Shown: piece after piece, positions 1-8,921 of the stretch
Layout: the number at the start of each line of letters is the position of its first letter
How positions within the stretch are numbered: position 1 is the first letter of the stretch
Assembly (NCBI GenBank): GCA_019634345.1
Contig: JAHQVL010000230.1
Span: forward strand, 1-34,400
Length of the DNA stretch: 34,400 nt
From: Rhodothermaceae bacterium
GTDB taxonomy: Bacteria; Bacteroidota; Rhodothermia; Rhodothermales; JAHQVL01
Direction of reading: 5' to 3'
The notes under the pieces: generated by a model
What the model saw: the letters and a program-made list of their open reading frames with translations, nothing else
Told to the model about the DNA's origin: nothing
The model's database searches: none
Translations under genes and position numbers: made by a program

Positions 1-7
1 TATAATA

Positions 8-1249
8 ATGGCAAAGAAAAAAACTAATAAAACCGCGACACGATTTATGACCACGGCGCCCGCAGGACCGATGAAAGCAATCTTAGAAGCTACGTCATCC
101 AGTCAACAACGTTGTAAAGAGCTTGAGGAAGCACTCAATGCAGCCATTCAGAAAGAATGCGCATCGAAAGCATTCGAGCAATCCAAAGGAGGGTGTGCCC
201 CGTCCGTAAGTCCGACAACCCCGGTTGATCTGGTAATTGTCATCGACACAAGCGGCTCGATGAGCGACGAAGCCACCCAACTCAGTGCTGCTGCCGATGC
301 TGCAATCAGCGCTGCTCAAAAAAGCTGCCCCTCGGATCTCAAGGTGGCCTGGTTTGGCATTGAAGGCACCTGGCCAGGAACGAATTTCGACACAACGTAT
401 CGCAACTACTTAACCGGACTCGGTATCCCCGATGCCTCTCTAGTAGGAATACCTGGCGACACCGAAGAAGGCGCTGCAGCAATCATTGACCTGGCGAATC
501 ATTACGACTGGAGGCCTGGCGCCTCTCGTAAAGTGTTCTACCTTGGCGACGAAGGATTGCTAGGGGGTAATCCAGATAATGCAGATGATGAGATTGCAGC
601 CAATACCGCCATCGCTACAGCAAATAGACAGGGCGTCAATGTGTATACATACTTTGGTACACAACATTCTAGAGATTCAACCGGTCCTGCTAGAGCGGAA
701 ATATATGAACGTGTTGCCAACCAGACAGGAGGCGAAGCTTTTGAAGCACCGGTTAGTAATATGGGCGGGTTTCAAGTTGTCCTGGAGAAGGTCATCTGCG
801 CGACCGTAGGGGCTACCTGTCAACCTGTAGAAGAGCCCACACTGGTACCATGTATCAAACTAAAATGGGGAGATGGACCAAAAGACTGCCTCGAAACGGA
901 TGACGTAGAAGTAATCTGCATTACCGTCTGCAATCCCTATTCGAACGTTACGTTGAAAGACTTCATGTTACACCTCACGGTAACGGATGCAGTTGGCGGC
1001 CCCGTACCGATGCTGCCTGATGGTACGCCATCCGTCTTTATCAAACCGGACTACATGATATGCTTTGGAGACATTCCTCCGTGTGATCCTGCTTCGGGTG
1101 AATCCTCGTGCGTATCGAGGGAAGCCGTACTGGTAAGCCGGGGAGCAGCCGAAGGCAATTACCAGGTGTTTACCGCCCATTGCTTCGAGGCCAGCTTCAC
1201 GAAGATTGACTTCGGAACTACGTTTGATCTGGAGTTAGTACGAAGCTAA
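8..1249 (+). CDS. von Willebrand factor A domain protein without an obvious export signal
   Basis: The 413-residue protein carries a vWA fold at about residues 73-260. A hydrophobic strand (VDLVIVID) leads into the MIDAS motif D80-T-S82-G-S84. A Thr in GDTEEG (about 152) and an Asp in YLGDEG (about 181) are plausible remaining metal ligands. MIDAS domains bind a divalent cation and mediate protein-protein adhesion. The C-terminal part (about 280-413) is rich in cysteine and looks like a beta-sandwich, with a CARDB-like stretch (VEVICITVCNPYSNVTLKDF). The N-terminus is basic (MAKKKTNKTATR) and has no hydrophobic signal peptide, which is odd for a Cys-rich adhesive protein. ATG at 8 is used, but the frame is open to the window edge, so the true start could lie upstream. 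The domain call is firm; the biological role is unknown. Confidence 0.85.
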   Translation: MAKKKTNKTATRFMTTAPAGPMKAILEATSSSQQRCKELEEALNAAIQKECASKAFEQSKGGCAPSVSPTTPVDLVIVIDTSGSMSDEATQLSAAADAAISAAQKSCPSDLKVAWFGIEGTWPGTNFDTTYRNYLTGLGIPDASLVGIPGDTEEGAAAIIDLANHYDWRPGASRKVFYLGDEGLLGGNPDNADDEIAANTAIATANRQGVNVYTYFGTQHSRDSTGPARAEIYERVANQTGGEAFEAPVSNMGGFQVVLEKVICATVGATCQPVEEPTLVPCIKLKWGDGPKDCLETDDVEVICITVCNPYSNVTLKDFMLHLTVTDAVGGPVPMLPDGTPSVFIKPDYMICFGDIPPCDPASGESSCVSREAVLVSRGAAEGNYQVFTAHCFEASFTKIDFGTTFDLELVRS

Positions 1250-1275
1250 ATCATCAGAAAGGTAGAACTGATAAC

Positions 1276-1306
1276 CAGGGCCTCTTTATATAATGAAGGG
1301 GCCCTG
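1276..1306 (+). terminator. hairpin downstream of the vWA gene
   Basis: Arms CAGGGCC (1276-1282) and GGCCCTG (1300-1306) are perfect 7-bp complements around a 17-base AT-rich loop, 26 bases after the vWA stop. Only a weak T-rich stretch (TTGTGTATTT) follows, so this is a probable but not textbook rho-independent terminator. Confidence 0.55.
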
Positions 1307-1463
1307 TTGTGTATTTGGGGTCTGTACACGAGGGAAATACAATTCGAATATTTTGCGTGCAACCCATAATGTAGATCAGTATACTAAATGCTGTGTTATT
1401 TGAGTTTTTTGAAAGACGTATTCGTTCTATACCCCTCAGTCTCTACGCTAAGCACCCTATTAT

Positions 1464-2972
1464 ATGTATTCATCTCGACTCGCTTTTTTTCTTGCTCTAC
1501 TTCTTTTGGTATTTGGTAATACATACGGACAGTCCGATCCGGGAAGTGACCTCACTCTTGTCAACGCCTTCCCAAACCTTTCCTTTAACCAGCCTCTCTT
1601 ATTAACTCATGCCGGAGATAGTAGTGATCGGGTCTTTGTAGTTGAGAAACCAGGATTCATTCACGTCTTTGACAACAATGAAGATGTAACCAGTACGCAG
1701 CTTTTCCTGGATATCTCAGATAAAATCCTTCCACCAGGGCATCGCGATCTCGGCGAGACGGGCCTTCTTTCACTTGCCTTCCACCCAGACTATGGATCGA
1801 ATGGGCTCTTGTACATCTCCTACGTGGATGAGAACCTGGTGTCTATCGTATCCGAGCTCCAGATTTCAGACGACCCCAATGTAGCTGACAAAGAGTCGGA
1901 GCGCATCCTGTTGAGTATGCAACAGCCTCAACGAAATCATAACGGCGGGCATATCGCCTTTGGACTTGATGGCTATCTATATATCGCCTTCGGAGACGGC
2001 TTTTCGGAATCCTCAAGAGATGGTATCGATAGTGGAGATCCACTCGGCCATGGGCAAAATCTGGAAACCTGGTTTTCCTCCATGCTTCGCATCGACATAA
2101 ACAATCAGCAGGATGACCTTGAGTATAGCATTCCCTCTGACAATCCCTTTGTGGGTAATCAGGAAGGGTGGCTTGAAGAAATCTATGCCTACGGCTTTCG
2201 AAATCCCTGGCGCTTCAGCTTCGACCGCGAGGAAGGGACGCTCTGGCTGGCCGATGTAGGGGACAAAAAGGCGGAGGAAGTCAACCACATCAAATCCGGC
2301 GACAATTATGGCTGGAGCTTAAAAGAAGCCTCTCATTGTTTTGAAGATGTCCCTTGCGACACCACGCTCTGGGTAGATCTCACCGACCCGGTATTTGAGT
2401 ATCTTCGAGACGTCGGCGAAAGCGTTACGGGCGGCTATGTATACCGCGGCACCACTTTCCCTGAGTTGCAGGGTACATATATCTTTGGCGACTTTGACTT
2501 TGGAACGGTGTGGGCCCTGTCTGCAGCCGATGACAGCACGTTTATCAGTAAAACCTTGATTCCAGATGCTGGCTTTATTTCGTCCTTCGGGGAAGATGAG
2601 GCAGGAGAAATTTATATCGTCGATTTCGGGGGAGACATCTGGACGTTTGAAGAACCATCAAGAACATCCGTCGAGGTACCCCCGGATATACCGGGACCCT
2701 TTACATTGATTCAAAATTACCCCAACCCGTTCAGCAGAGCAACTCAACTTCTGTTCGACGTATCAGAGCCGGGTACTTTTACCTTACAAATCTATGATGT
2801 AACCGGTAGAACCGTGCGCACTATTACGAAGCTGTACAGTACATCCGGGCAATACTCGATTGAGTGGGATGGGCAAGATGATTCCGGGAAAGACGTTGCC
2901 TCAGGGATCTATATGTCTGTTCTTGAAGCAGGCAGCTACCAGGCAAGTCAGAAAATGGTATTGGCTAGATGA
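1464..2972 (+). CDS. secreted PQQ-dependent sugar dehydrogenase (soluble GDH/Hhip-like) with T9SS sorting domain
   Basis: The 502-residue protein starts with a clear signal peptide (about 1-22, ending GNTYGQ). The body (about 30-395) is a six-bladed propeller of the soluble glucose/sorbosone dehydrogenase family. Family hallmarks are the RNHNGGHIAFGLDGYLY motif (about 157-173, containing the likely catalytic His) and YGFRNPWRFSFD (about 243-254, containing the conserved Arg), then WLADVGDKKAEEVN and NYGWS. Such enzymes oxidise sugars with PQQ and calcium in or outside the periplasm, but some homologues have unknown substrates. Residues about 411-502 (nt 2694-2969) form a T9SS type A sorting domain: NYPNPFSRATQL, then LQIYDVTGRTVR, then SGIYMSVLEAG. 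This predicts export through the outer membrane and removal of the tail. It is a single gene with no PQQ-synthesis genes nearby. Confidence 0.9.
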   Translation: MYSSRLAFFLALLLLVFGNTYGQSDPGSDLTLVNAFPNLSFNQPLLLTHAGDSSDRVFVVEKPGFIHVFDNNEDVTSTQLFLDISDKILPPGHRDLGETGLLSLAFHPDYGSNGLLYISYVDENLVSIVSELQISDDPNVADKESERILLSMQQPQRNHNGGHIAFGLDGYLYIAFGDGFSESSRDGIDSGDPLGHGQNLETWFSSMLRIDINNQQDDLEYSIPSDNPFVGNQEGWLEEIYAYGFRNPWRFSFDREEGTLWLADVGDKKAEEVNHIKSGDNYGWSLKEASHCFEDVPCDTTLWVDLTDPVFEYLRDVGESVTGGYVYRGTTFPELQGTYIFGDFDFGTVWALSAADDSTFISKTLIPDAGFISSFGEDEAGEIYIVDFGGDIWTFEEPSRTSVEVPPDIPGPFTLIQNYPNPFSRATQLLFDVSEPGTFTLQIYDVTGRTVRTITKLYSTSGQYSIEWDGQDDSGKDVASGIYMSVLEAGSYQASQKMVLAR

Positions 2973-3015
2973 TATTTAACGCAAGTTGTGCGATATCTTA
3001 ATTTAAGCTTTCAAT

Positions 3016-3109
3016 CTTGTCATTCCGAGCGTGTCGAGGAATCTATGCTTTACGCGAGCACCTTGGCTAGAGTAAAGCATAGACCCTTCGGCAAGCTCAG
3101 GGTGACAAG
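3016..3109. repeat. long imperfect palindromic repeat (REP/MITE-like) between convergent genes
   Basis: Left arm 3016-3053 begins CTTGTCATTCCGAGCG and right arm 3072-3109 ends CTCAGGGTGACAAG. The two 38-base arms are imperfect inverted complements with the outer 7 and inner 11 positions matching perfectly, separated by an 18-base loop. The core resembles a dispersed element I recall from many bacterial genomes (TTCCGAG...GAGGAATCT paired with CTTCGGCAAGCTCAGGGTGACA). It sits 43 bases past the PQQ-dehydrogenase stop and 94 bases past the TolC stop. It could therefore act as a bidirectional terminator or mRNA stabiliser. No second copy was noticed in the window. Confidence 0.8.
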
Positions 3110-3203
3110 GTTTTACCACATCGCCCTTTCCCGTTAAAGCTGCGCTGTATTGGAATTCTCGGGATAACAATACTTGGACGTCGATAGCTATTTGGATTAA
3201 TAT

Positions 3204-4520
3204 TTACCTCAGCAGCCGGCCAGTCAGGCGATGAAGTTCTACTTCTGCCTGTTTGGCTTCATACTGAGCGAACAAGAGCAGGCTCCTGGCGCGCGTCAGG
3301 GCTTCTTGTACTTCCCTGAGTTCGATCGACGTGATGTCGCCCAGTTCAAACCGTTCTAAGGCCGTATTTACGTTTTGAAGGGCCAGTACCACACTTTCCT
3401 GTTCAATAGAAACAGTCTGCCGGCTGTTTAGAAAGTTCTGGTATGTTCGAGATACATTGGATTCAATCTGGGTGCGAATGCTTTCAATGACGAGGTCAGC
3501 ATTGCTTTGGCGGATCATAGCATTGCTGAGCCGGCGGCGGCGATTAAACCCATCGAACAACCCAAGATTTAGGGAAAGGCCATACGTGAAATCCGTACTC
3601 TGATTGCTCAACAGAAAGCCCGATTCAGCCGAGAGGTCCGAATAATTATAGCCCGTTGAAGCAGATAAAGAGGGCAACCATTCCGATTTGATTTCGCGAA
3701 TCTGTATCCCCGCTATCATCCGGTCCTTTTCCGAAATACGCAGCAATGAGTTTTGCGCAAGAGCCTGGTTGTTGAGCACATCAAGGGCTTCGATGGGCCC
3801 GACGGGAATGGTGTCCTCTACTGCATAGTCCAGATTAAGGGGGCGAACCAGTAATTGATTAAAACTCGCTTTTGCATTCGAAAGGGTCGTTTCCTGGCGG
3901 AGAAGGTTTACACGATCGGTATTCAGATCGAGTTGTGCCTGACGCACTTCCAACTCGGATGCAGAACCCAGGTCCCGCCTCAGTTCTGCAATCCGAAGCC
4001 GTTCCTCAGAGAGGGTCACCGCCTCCTCAAAAACAGCCCGTTGCTCTTGTTGCCGGACGAGATCATAATACAGGAGAATGACATCCCCGATAACGGCCTC
4101 TTTCGTACTCTGCTCCGTTTGTTCTTGCTGCTCAAATTCTTGCTTCAACCGATCCAGGGTTGCGTTTCGCCCGAGCCCTTCGAAAAGGGACCAATTCATA
4201 TTCACCCCCGCAGAGGTTCGGGTAGTGAGTGCCCCGTCTACCTCGTTGGTCTGGCCACTTAAGAAGCTCTGTTCTGTATTGGACAGCGTACCGGTGTATC
4301 CGGCTGAGGCATCTACAGTAGGGAGAAAACCCGCATTCCCGATGCTATAGTCCGCACGTGCGATCGCTACATCATTTCGTGCGATGCGAATGTCATAGTT
4401 TTGTTCTTCAGCCTGTTGTAAAGCTTCCTCAAGAGTAAATACTTGCTGGGCGAACACCACAGATGTGCATACAAACGACAGCAAGAGCCAGCAACTAAGC
4501 AATGTGATTATTCGATTCAT
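3204..4520 (-). CDS. TolC-family outer membrane efflux channel
   Basis: This 438-residue protein has a signal peptide (about 1-25, ending SVVFAQQ) followed by the TolC/OEP double repeat. Each half contains long amphipathic helices (for example FTLEEALQQAEEQNYDIRIARNDVAIARADYSIG, and EIKSEWLPSLSASTGYNY in the second half) and strands that end in aromatic residues. Trimers of such proteins form a channel through the outer membrane and periplasm. It is the last gene of the efflux operon: its ATG overlaps the stop of the RND pump gene by four bases (ATGA, 4517-4520), implying translational coupling. Length matches the family. No lipobox was seen, so it is probably not lipid-anchored. Confidence 0.93.
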   Translation of the reverse strand: MNRIITLLSCWLLLSFVCTSVVFAQQVFTLEEALQQAEEQNYDIRIARNDVAIARADYSIGNAGFLPTVDASAGYTGTLSNTEQSFLSGQTNEVDGALTTRTSAGVNMNWSLFEGLGRNATLDRLKQEFEQQEQTEQSTKEAVIGDVILLYYDLVRQQEQRAVFEEAVTLSEERLRIAELRRDLGSASELEVRQAQLDLNTDRVNLLRQETTLSNAKASFNQLLVRPLNLDYAVEDTIPVGPIEALDVLNNQALAQNSLLRISEKDRMIAGIQIREIKSEWLPSLSASTGYNYSDLSAESGFLLSNQSTDFTYGLSLNLGLFDGFNRRRRLSNAMIRQSNADLVIESIRTQIESNVSRTYQNFLNSRQTVSIEQESVVLALQNVNTALERFELGDITSIELREVQEALTRARSLLLFAQYEAKQAEVELHRLTGRLLR

Positions 4521-7500
4521 GTAGTCAGGGTGGGCTGTTCTTCCTCCGTGGACGATGAGCCCCGCTTGTTGATCTGTTCGATCACAGCGTCAATCGTATC
4601 TCTGCGGCCACTTTTTGTACTGGACAGGTAAGAGTACATCGAGGGAATAACGTAAAGAGTGAAGATGGTACCCACCAGCAAGCCGCCTATGACGGCAATG
4701 CCCATTGGGACGCGGCTTTCAGAACCTGCCCCTAACGCAAGGGCTATTGGGAGGATACCTAGGATTGTAGAAATACTCGTCATGATTACAGGCCTGAAAC
4801 GAGATACAGCCGCATCTTGTGCTGCATCAAATCGGTCGAGGCCTTGCTCTTTCCGCTGGTTTGCAAATTCTACGATGAGAATCCCGTTCTTGGTCACCAG
4901 GCCGATGAGCATAATCATGCCGATCTGGCTGAAGATGTTCAGCGTCTGATTGAAGTACCACAACCAGAACAGGGCGCCTGCCAGAGCGAGGGGAACGGTG
5001 AGCATGATCGTAAACGGATCTCGGAAGCTTTCGAATTGCGCAGCCAACACGAGGTAGATCAGTGCCAGGGCCAGCAAGAATACAAACAGCAAACTGGATG
5101 AGCTCTCAGCAAAATCGCGAGAGGGGCCGGCGAGATCGGTCGAGAAGGTTTCATCGAGCGTCCGGCCTGCGACGTCTCGCATGGCGTCAATACCGTCTCC
5201 AATCGTATATCCCGGAGCCAGCCCTCCCGATACGGTTGCAGATACAAACCGGTTGAACCGGAATAGCTGCGGCGGACTGCTTTCTTCCCGAATCTCCACA
5301 AGGTTATCAAGCTGAATGGGTTCACCAGCAGCGTTTCGAACAAAAAGAGATTGCAAGTCCAGCGTCTCGTTGCGATTCTGGCGCTCCACTTGTCCGATGA
5401 CCTGGTACTGTTTGCCATCCATGATGTAATACCCGAGCCGCTGTTCGCTGAGCGCTAACTGAAGCGTCTGTGCGATATCGAGCGCAGAGACGCCAAGGTT
5501 GCGCGCCCGCTCGCGGTCGATAGAGATTTGCAACTCCGGTTTGTTGAACTTCAGATTGACATCGGTAAAGAGAAAGATGGGCTCCTTTTGCACTTCCTCC
5601 ATAAATCGAGGGAGTGCTTCTGTAAGCTTCTCGAAGCTTGGAGCTTGAATGACAAACTGGACCGGTAGCCCCAGGCTGCGCTGGCCAATTGTTTCAGGCT
5701 GGCCCACAAAGGTCCGGGCTCCAGTCAGTTGTTGAACCTGTACGGTAAGCACCTGCGCAATCTCTTGCTGTGAACGGTCGCGTTCTTCGGGTTCTACCAG
5801 AAGCGCAAAAACGAACCCGCTGTTTACCGAGGATGAGGCACCAAACCCAGGAGAAGTAACCGAGATGATGGCTCTTGTCCCGCTAATTTCTTCTTGCACG
5901 AGGTTCACTACCTGGTCGACATAAGCATCCATGTATTCGAAGGTTGCCCCTTCTGGTGCGGATGCAAACATCTGGATTGCATTACGATCTTCCAAGGGCG
6001 CCAACTCAGACGGAAGGAGCACCCCTATGAAATAGATCAACAAGCCACTTCCAGCCAGAATCGGAAGCGACATCCAGCGCCTCTTCATAAACCCTTCCAG
6101 GGAGTTGCGGTAACTTTTCGTGAGCCAGACAAAGAAGGGCTCTGTTTTATTGTACAGCCAGTTGTGCGTCTCGCGTTTTTTCAACAAGCGTGTACTCAGC
6201 ATGGGCGTTAGTGTAAGCGCCACGAACGAGGATATGATCACCGAACCGCCAATGACCATCCCAAACTCCCGGAATAACCGTCCTGTGACCCCTCCCAAAA
6301 ACAAAATGGGCAAGAATACACAGACGAGAGCCAACGTGGTGGCAATCACCGCGAGGAAAATTTCCTTGGTCCCTTCAATACCTGCCTCAATGGGTGGTTT
6401 GCCGGCTTCAATTTTCGCGTAGATGTTCTCCAGAACCACAATCGCATCGTCTACCACCATCCCGATGGCCAGTACGATTCCAAGCATGGTTAACACATTA
6501 ATCGAGAAGCCCAAAATGTACATGATAAAGAAGGCTCCGATGAGGGATATCGGAATCACTAACGCCGGAATGAGGGTCGTGCGCCAATCTCTGAGGAAGA
6601 GAAAAATGACGACCACTACGAGTAGCAAAGCAATAAGGATCGTCTGCTGTACTTCAGAAACCGATTCACGGATATAGCGCGTGTTGTCGAACCCAATCGC
6701 CAGCTCAATGTCGGCCGGGAGTTCTCGCTCGATCTGTTCAACCCGTTTGTAGAACTCGTCCATGATCGCGATGTTATTGGCACCGGGCAGTGGACGCACC
6801 ACAACCCCAACCATAGGAATACCGTCGCGCTTCAGGACCGTGCGTTGGTTGAGGGGACCCAGTTCGGCATAACCAATATCGCGCAAGCGGACAACTTGCC
6901 CCTGGTTTTCCTTTACGATCAGGTTATTGAACTCCTCTACATTGGCTAGCCGGCTCATGGTACGCACTGTCAGCTCTACGTCCTGCCCCTCAATGCGCCC
7001 GGAAGGCAGTTCTACATTTTCCCTCGTCAGGGCATTCCGCACATCCAGCGGTGAGAGCCTGTAGGCGGCTAGTTTAGCGGGGTCGATCCATATACGCATG
7101 GAGTATTCTTTAGCGCCCCAGATGCCAATCGCACTCACACCGCTGATGGTTTGCAAGCGCTCTTTAAACAAATCATCGGCAATCCGTGTCAACTCCAGCA
7201 AATCCCGCTGATCGCTTTTGATATTGAGGAATGCGATCGGAAATGCGTCGGCGTCTGCTTTGACCACGATGGGAGGATCGACATCGGGAGGCAAAATGCC
7301 CTGTGCTCGCGATACGCGGTCGCGGACGTCGTTTGCTGCGTCCTCAAGATCAACATCCAGATCGAATTCGACGGTGACTGTGCTTCGCCCCTCACGGCTA
7401 ACCGAAGTAAGGGTGCGGATACCGGCAATGCCATTGACCGACTCCTCGATGGGCTCCGTTACCTGCGACTCAATAACATCTGCATTCGCACCTCTGTAGT

Positions 7501-7648
7501 TGGTAGACACGGAAATGATCGGAGGATCCACCGCAGGGTACTCTCTCACGCCGAGCTCGGTAAAGCCAATGATGCCAAATAAAATAATGACCGTAGACAT
7601 CACAATGGACAGCACAGGCCGGCGAATACTAATAGAAGACAAACTCAT
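4517..7648 (-). CDS. RND-family inner membrane multidrug efflux pump (HAE-1/AcrB-like)
   Basis: The 1,043-residue length and two-fold layout are typical of hydrophobe/amphiphile-efflux RND pumps. The N-terminus MSLSSISIRRPVLS leads into TM1. The proton-relay pair lies in TM4 (GMVVDDAIVVLENI, D400 and D401) and the matching Lys lies in TM10 (GLVTKNGILIVEFA, about K920). Two large periplasmic porter/docking loops follow TM1 and TM7. It exchanges protons for drugs or other amphiphiles and hands them to the TolC-type channel encoded next. It follows the adaptor gene by 21 bases and overlaps the channel gene by 4. An unusually clear Shine-Dalgarno (AGGTGA) precedes this ATG, whereas most genes here lack one. 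Substrate cannot be read from sequence; the acidic pair and Lys argue against an assignment as a heavy-metal (HME) pump only weakly. Confidence 0.95.
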   Translation of the reverse strand: MSLSSISIRRPVLSIVMSTVIILFGIIGFTELGVREYPAVDPPIISVSTNYRGANADVIESQVTEPIEESVNGIAGIRTLTSVSREGRSTVTVEFDLDVDLEDAANDVRDRVSRAQGILPPDVDPPIVVKADADAFPIAFLNIKSDQRDLLELTRIADDLFKERLQTISGVSAIGIWGAKEYSMRIWIDPAKLAAYRLSPLDVRNALTRENVELPSGRIEGQDVELTVRTMSRLANVEEFNNLIVKENQGQVVRLRDIGYAELGPLNQRTVLKRDGIPMVGVVVRPLPGANNIAIMDEFYKRVEQIERELPADIELAIGFDNTRYIRESVSEVQQTILIALLLVVVVIFLFLRDWRTTLIPALVIPISLIGAFFIMYILGFSINVLTMLGIVLAIGMVVDDAIVVLENIYAKIEAGKPPIEAGIEGTKEIFLAVIATTLALVCVFLPILFLGGVTGRLFREFGMVIGGSVIISSFVALTLTPMLSTRLLKKRETHNWLYNKTEPFFVWLTKSYRNSLEGFMKRRWMSLPILAGSGLLIYFIGVLLPSELAPLEDRNAIQMFASAPEGATFEYMDAYVDQVVNLVQEEISGTRAIISVTSPGFGASSSVNSGFVFALLVEPEERDRSQQEIAQVLTVQVQQLTGARTFVGQPETIGQRSLGLPVQFVIQAPSFEKLTEALPRFMEEVQKEPIFLFTDVNLKFNKPELQISIDRERARNLGVSALDIAQTLQLALSEQRLGYYIMDGKQYQVIGQVERQNRNETLDLQSLFVRNAAGEPIQLDNLVEIREESSPPQLFRFNRFVSATVSGGLAPGYTIGDGIDAMRDVAGRTLDETFSTDLAGPSRDFAESSSSLLFVFLLALALIYLVLAAQFESFRDPFTIMLTVPLALAGALFWLWYFNQTLNIFSQIGMIMLIGLVTKNGILIVEFANQRKEQGLDRFDAAQDAAVSRFRPVIMTSISTILGILPIALALGAGSESRVPMGIAVIGGLLVGTIFTLYVIPSMYSYLSSTKSGRRDTIDAVIEQINKRGSSSTEEEQPTLTT

Positions 7649-7669
7649 GAAATCACCTGTATGGGCTGG

Positions 7670-8779
7670 CTAGGAGCTCGCGCTGGGCAAGGCATTTACC
7701 GTGTCCTCGGTATAACCAATGATGGTGGCATTCACATTGGCCATGGGCCTAATCAACTGAAGGCCGGTTACGATTACTGTATCCTGGGGAGAAAGGCCGC
7801 TTGTGACATGTACTCGTTCATCGGTGCGGATACCTGTTTCAACGTCACGAGGCACCGCTTTACCGTTTTGAAGTACATACACTTTTTTACCCCCTAGCTC
7901 AGGTATGATGGCGATGGAAGGGACGGTCAACGCATCATCGATTTCATCAAAGATGAGGTCTATATCCGCAAAGGCACCAGGGAGCAGTTTTTTGTCTGGG
8001 TTCGGGCATCGGGCACGAATCAATAACGTCCGGGTATTCGCATCGATCTCAGGCTCGATTGCATAGATGATCCCACGTTGCGTTTCCTGTAAACCTTCAA
8101 CAGAAAACACGATCTCATCGCCCACCGTAACGCGCTGAGCATAGCGCTCTGGAATAGAGAAATCGATTTTTACAGGATCAACGTTCTGGATATTGGCAAT
8201 AACCGTAGTTGTTGAAATGTAGCTTCCTTCACTCACTTGCCGAAGCCCAATCGTCCCATCAAAGGGTGCTTTAACCTGTGTTTTTTCTATCTGAGCCTGT
8301 ATCAGTTCGATGTCAGCCCTTAACACATTTACTTCATTTTGTGTCGCTTCATAGTCTTCCAGGCTGATCCCCCCATTATCGAGGATTTGTTTCTCGCGTT
8401 GCTCCCGGTTTTGCGCAAGAGTAAGCCTAAACTCTGCCTTGCGTAATTGGGCCTGAAGCTCACTATCATTCGTCTTCACCAGCATAGTCCCTTTTCGAAC
8501 ACGCTGGCCTTCCTGAAAATAGATCCTGGTAATTTTGCCCGCCGTTTCGCTCCGTAGTTCTACTTCCTCGTTAGCACGAAGGGTGCCGGTCGTCTCAATT
8601 CGATCAAGTAACGTAGTGGCATTTACAACAGTAGCTTCTACAGAAACCGCACGCTGGGCAGCTGCAGGTGGAGGGCCGGCAGCCGATCGATCCAACTGCT
8701 TAATTTTGGGCCAGGCGATAGCTGCGATCACCACCAGGATAAATATCCCTGTTAGGATACGTTTTACCGTTTTGCTCAT
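7670..8779 (-). CDS. RND efflux periplasmic adaptor (membrane fusion protein)
   Basis: The 369-residue protein begins with a single hydrophobic segment (about 7-24, RILTGIFILVVIAAIAW) and no lipobox cysteine, so it is an anchored or secreted adaptor. The order of domains is typical of the family. A first lipoyl half contains ELRSETAGKITRIYFQEGQRVRKG. A helical hairpin follows (AEFRLTLAQNREQREKQIL through LRADIELIQAQIEKTQ). The second lipoyl half is VKAPFDGTIGLRQVSEGSYIS. A beta-barrel and the membrane-proximal domain (VTVGDEIVFSV, KKVYVLQNGKAVPRDVETG) complete it. It bridges the pump and the TolC-type channel encoded downstream and is the promoter-proximal gene of the three-gene operon. There is no local TetR/MarR regulator on the same strand. 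Confidence 0.95.
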   Translation of the reverse strand: MSKTVKRILTGIFILVVIAAIAWPKIKQLDRSAAGPPPAAAQRAVSVEATVVNATTLLDRIETTGTLRANEEVELRSETAGKITRIYFQEGQRVRKGTMLVKTNDSELQAQLRKAEFRLTLAQNREQREKQILDNGGISLEDYEATQNEVNVLRADIELIQAQIEKTQVKAPFDGTIGLRQVSEGSYISTTTVIANIQNVDPVKIDFSIPERYAQRVTVGDEIVFSVEGLQETQRGIIYAIEPEIDANTRTLLIRARCPNPDKKLLPGAFADIDLIFDEIDDALTVPSIAIIPELGGKKVYVLQNGKAVPRDVETGIRTDERVHVTSGLSPQDTVIVTGLQLIRPMANVNATIIGYTEDTVNALPSASS

Positions 8780-8857
8780 GAACTACTACATTTTTACAAA
8801 TGTGACTCACAACAGAACGATATAGCACGTATTTATGGAGTAGGTTGTTGCTTTTAT

Positions 8858-8902
8858 GTTAGCCAATTGTTCTGAGGTAGAATGATTTTACAATTAGCTA
8901 AC
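8858..8902. promoter_or_regulatory. inverted repeat upstream of the efflux operon
   Basis: GTTAGCCAATTGT (8858-8870) and ACAATTAGCTAAC (8890-8902) are complementary at 12 of 13 positions around a 19-base centre. The dyad lies 79-123 bases before the adaptor start codon. It also lies 20 bases after the stop of the upstream SRPBCC gene. It may be an operator for the efflux operon or a transcript-end hairpin of the preceding gene; no T-run follows on the minus strand, which favours the operator reading. Confidence 0.4.
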
Positions 8903-8921
8903 AAATTTTACTTTCCTGTAC

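Noticed and set aside
7151..7582. 143-residue plus-strand open frame within the RND pump gene
   Set aside because: Antisense shadow of the well-supported pump gene; no domain seen.
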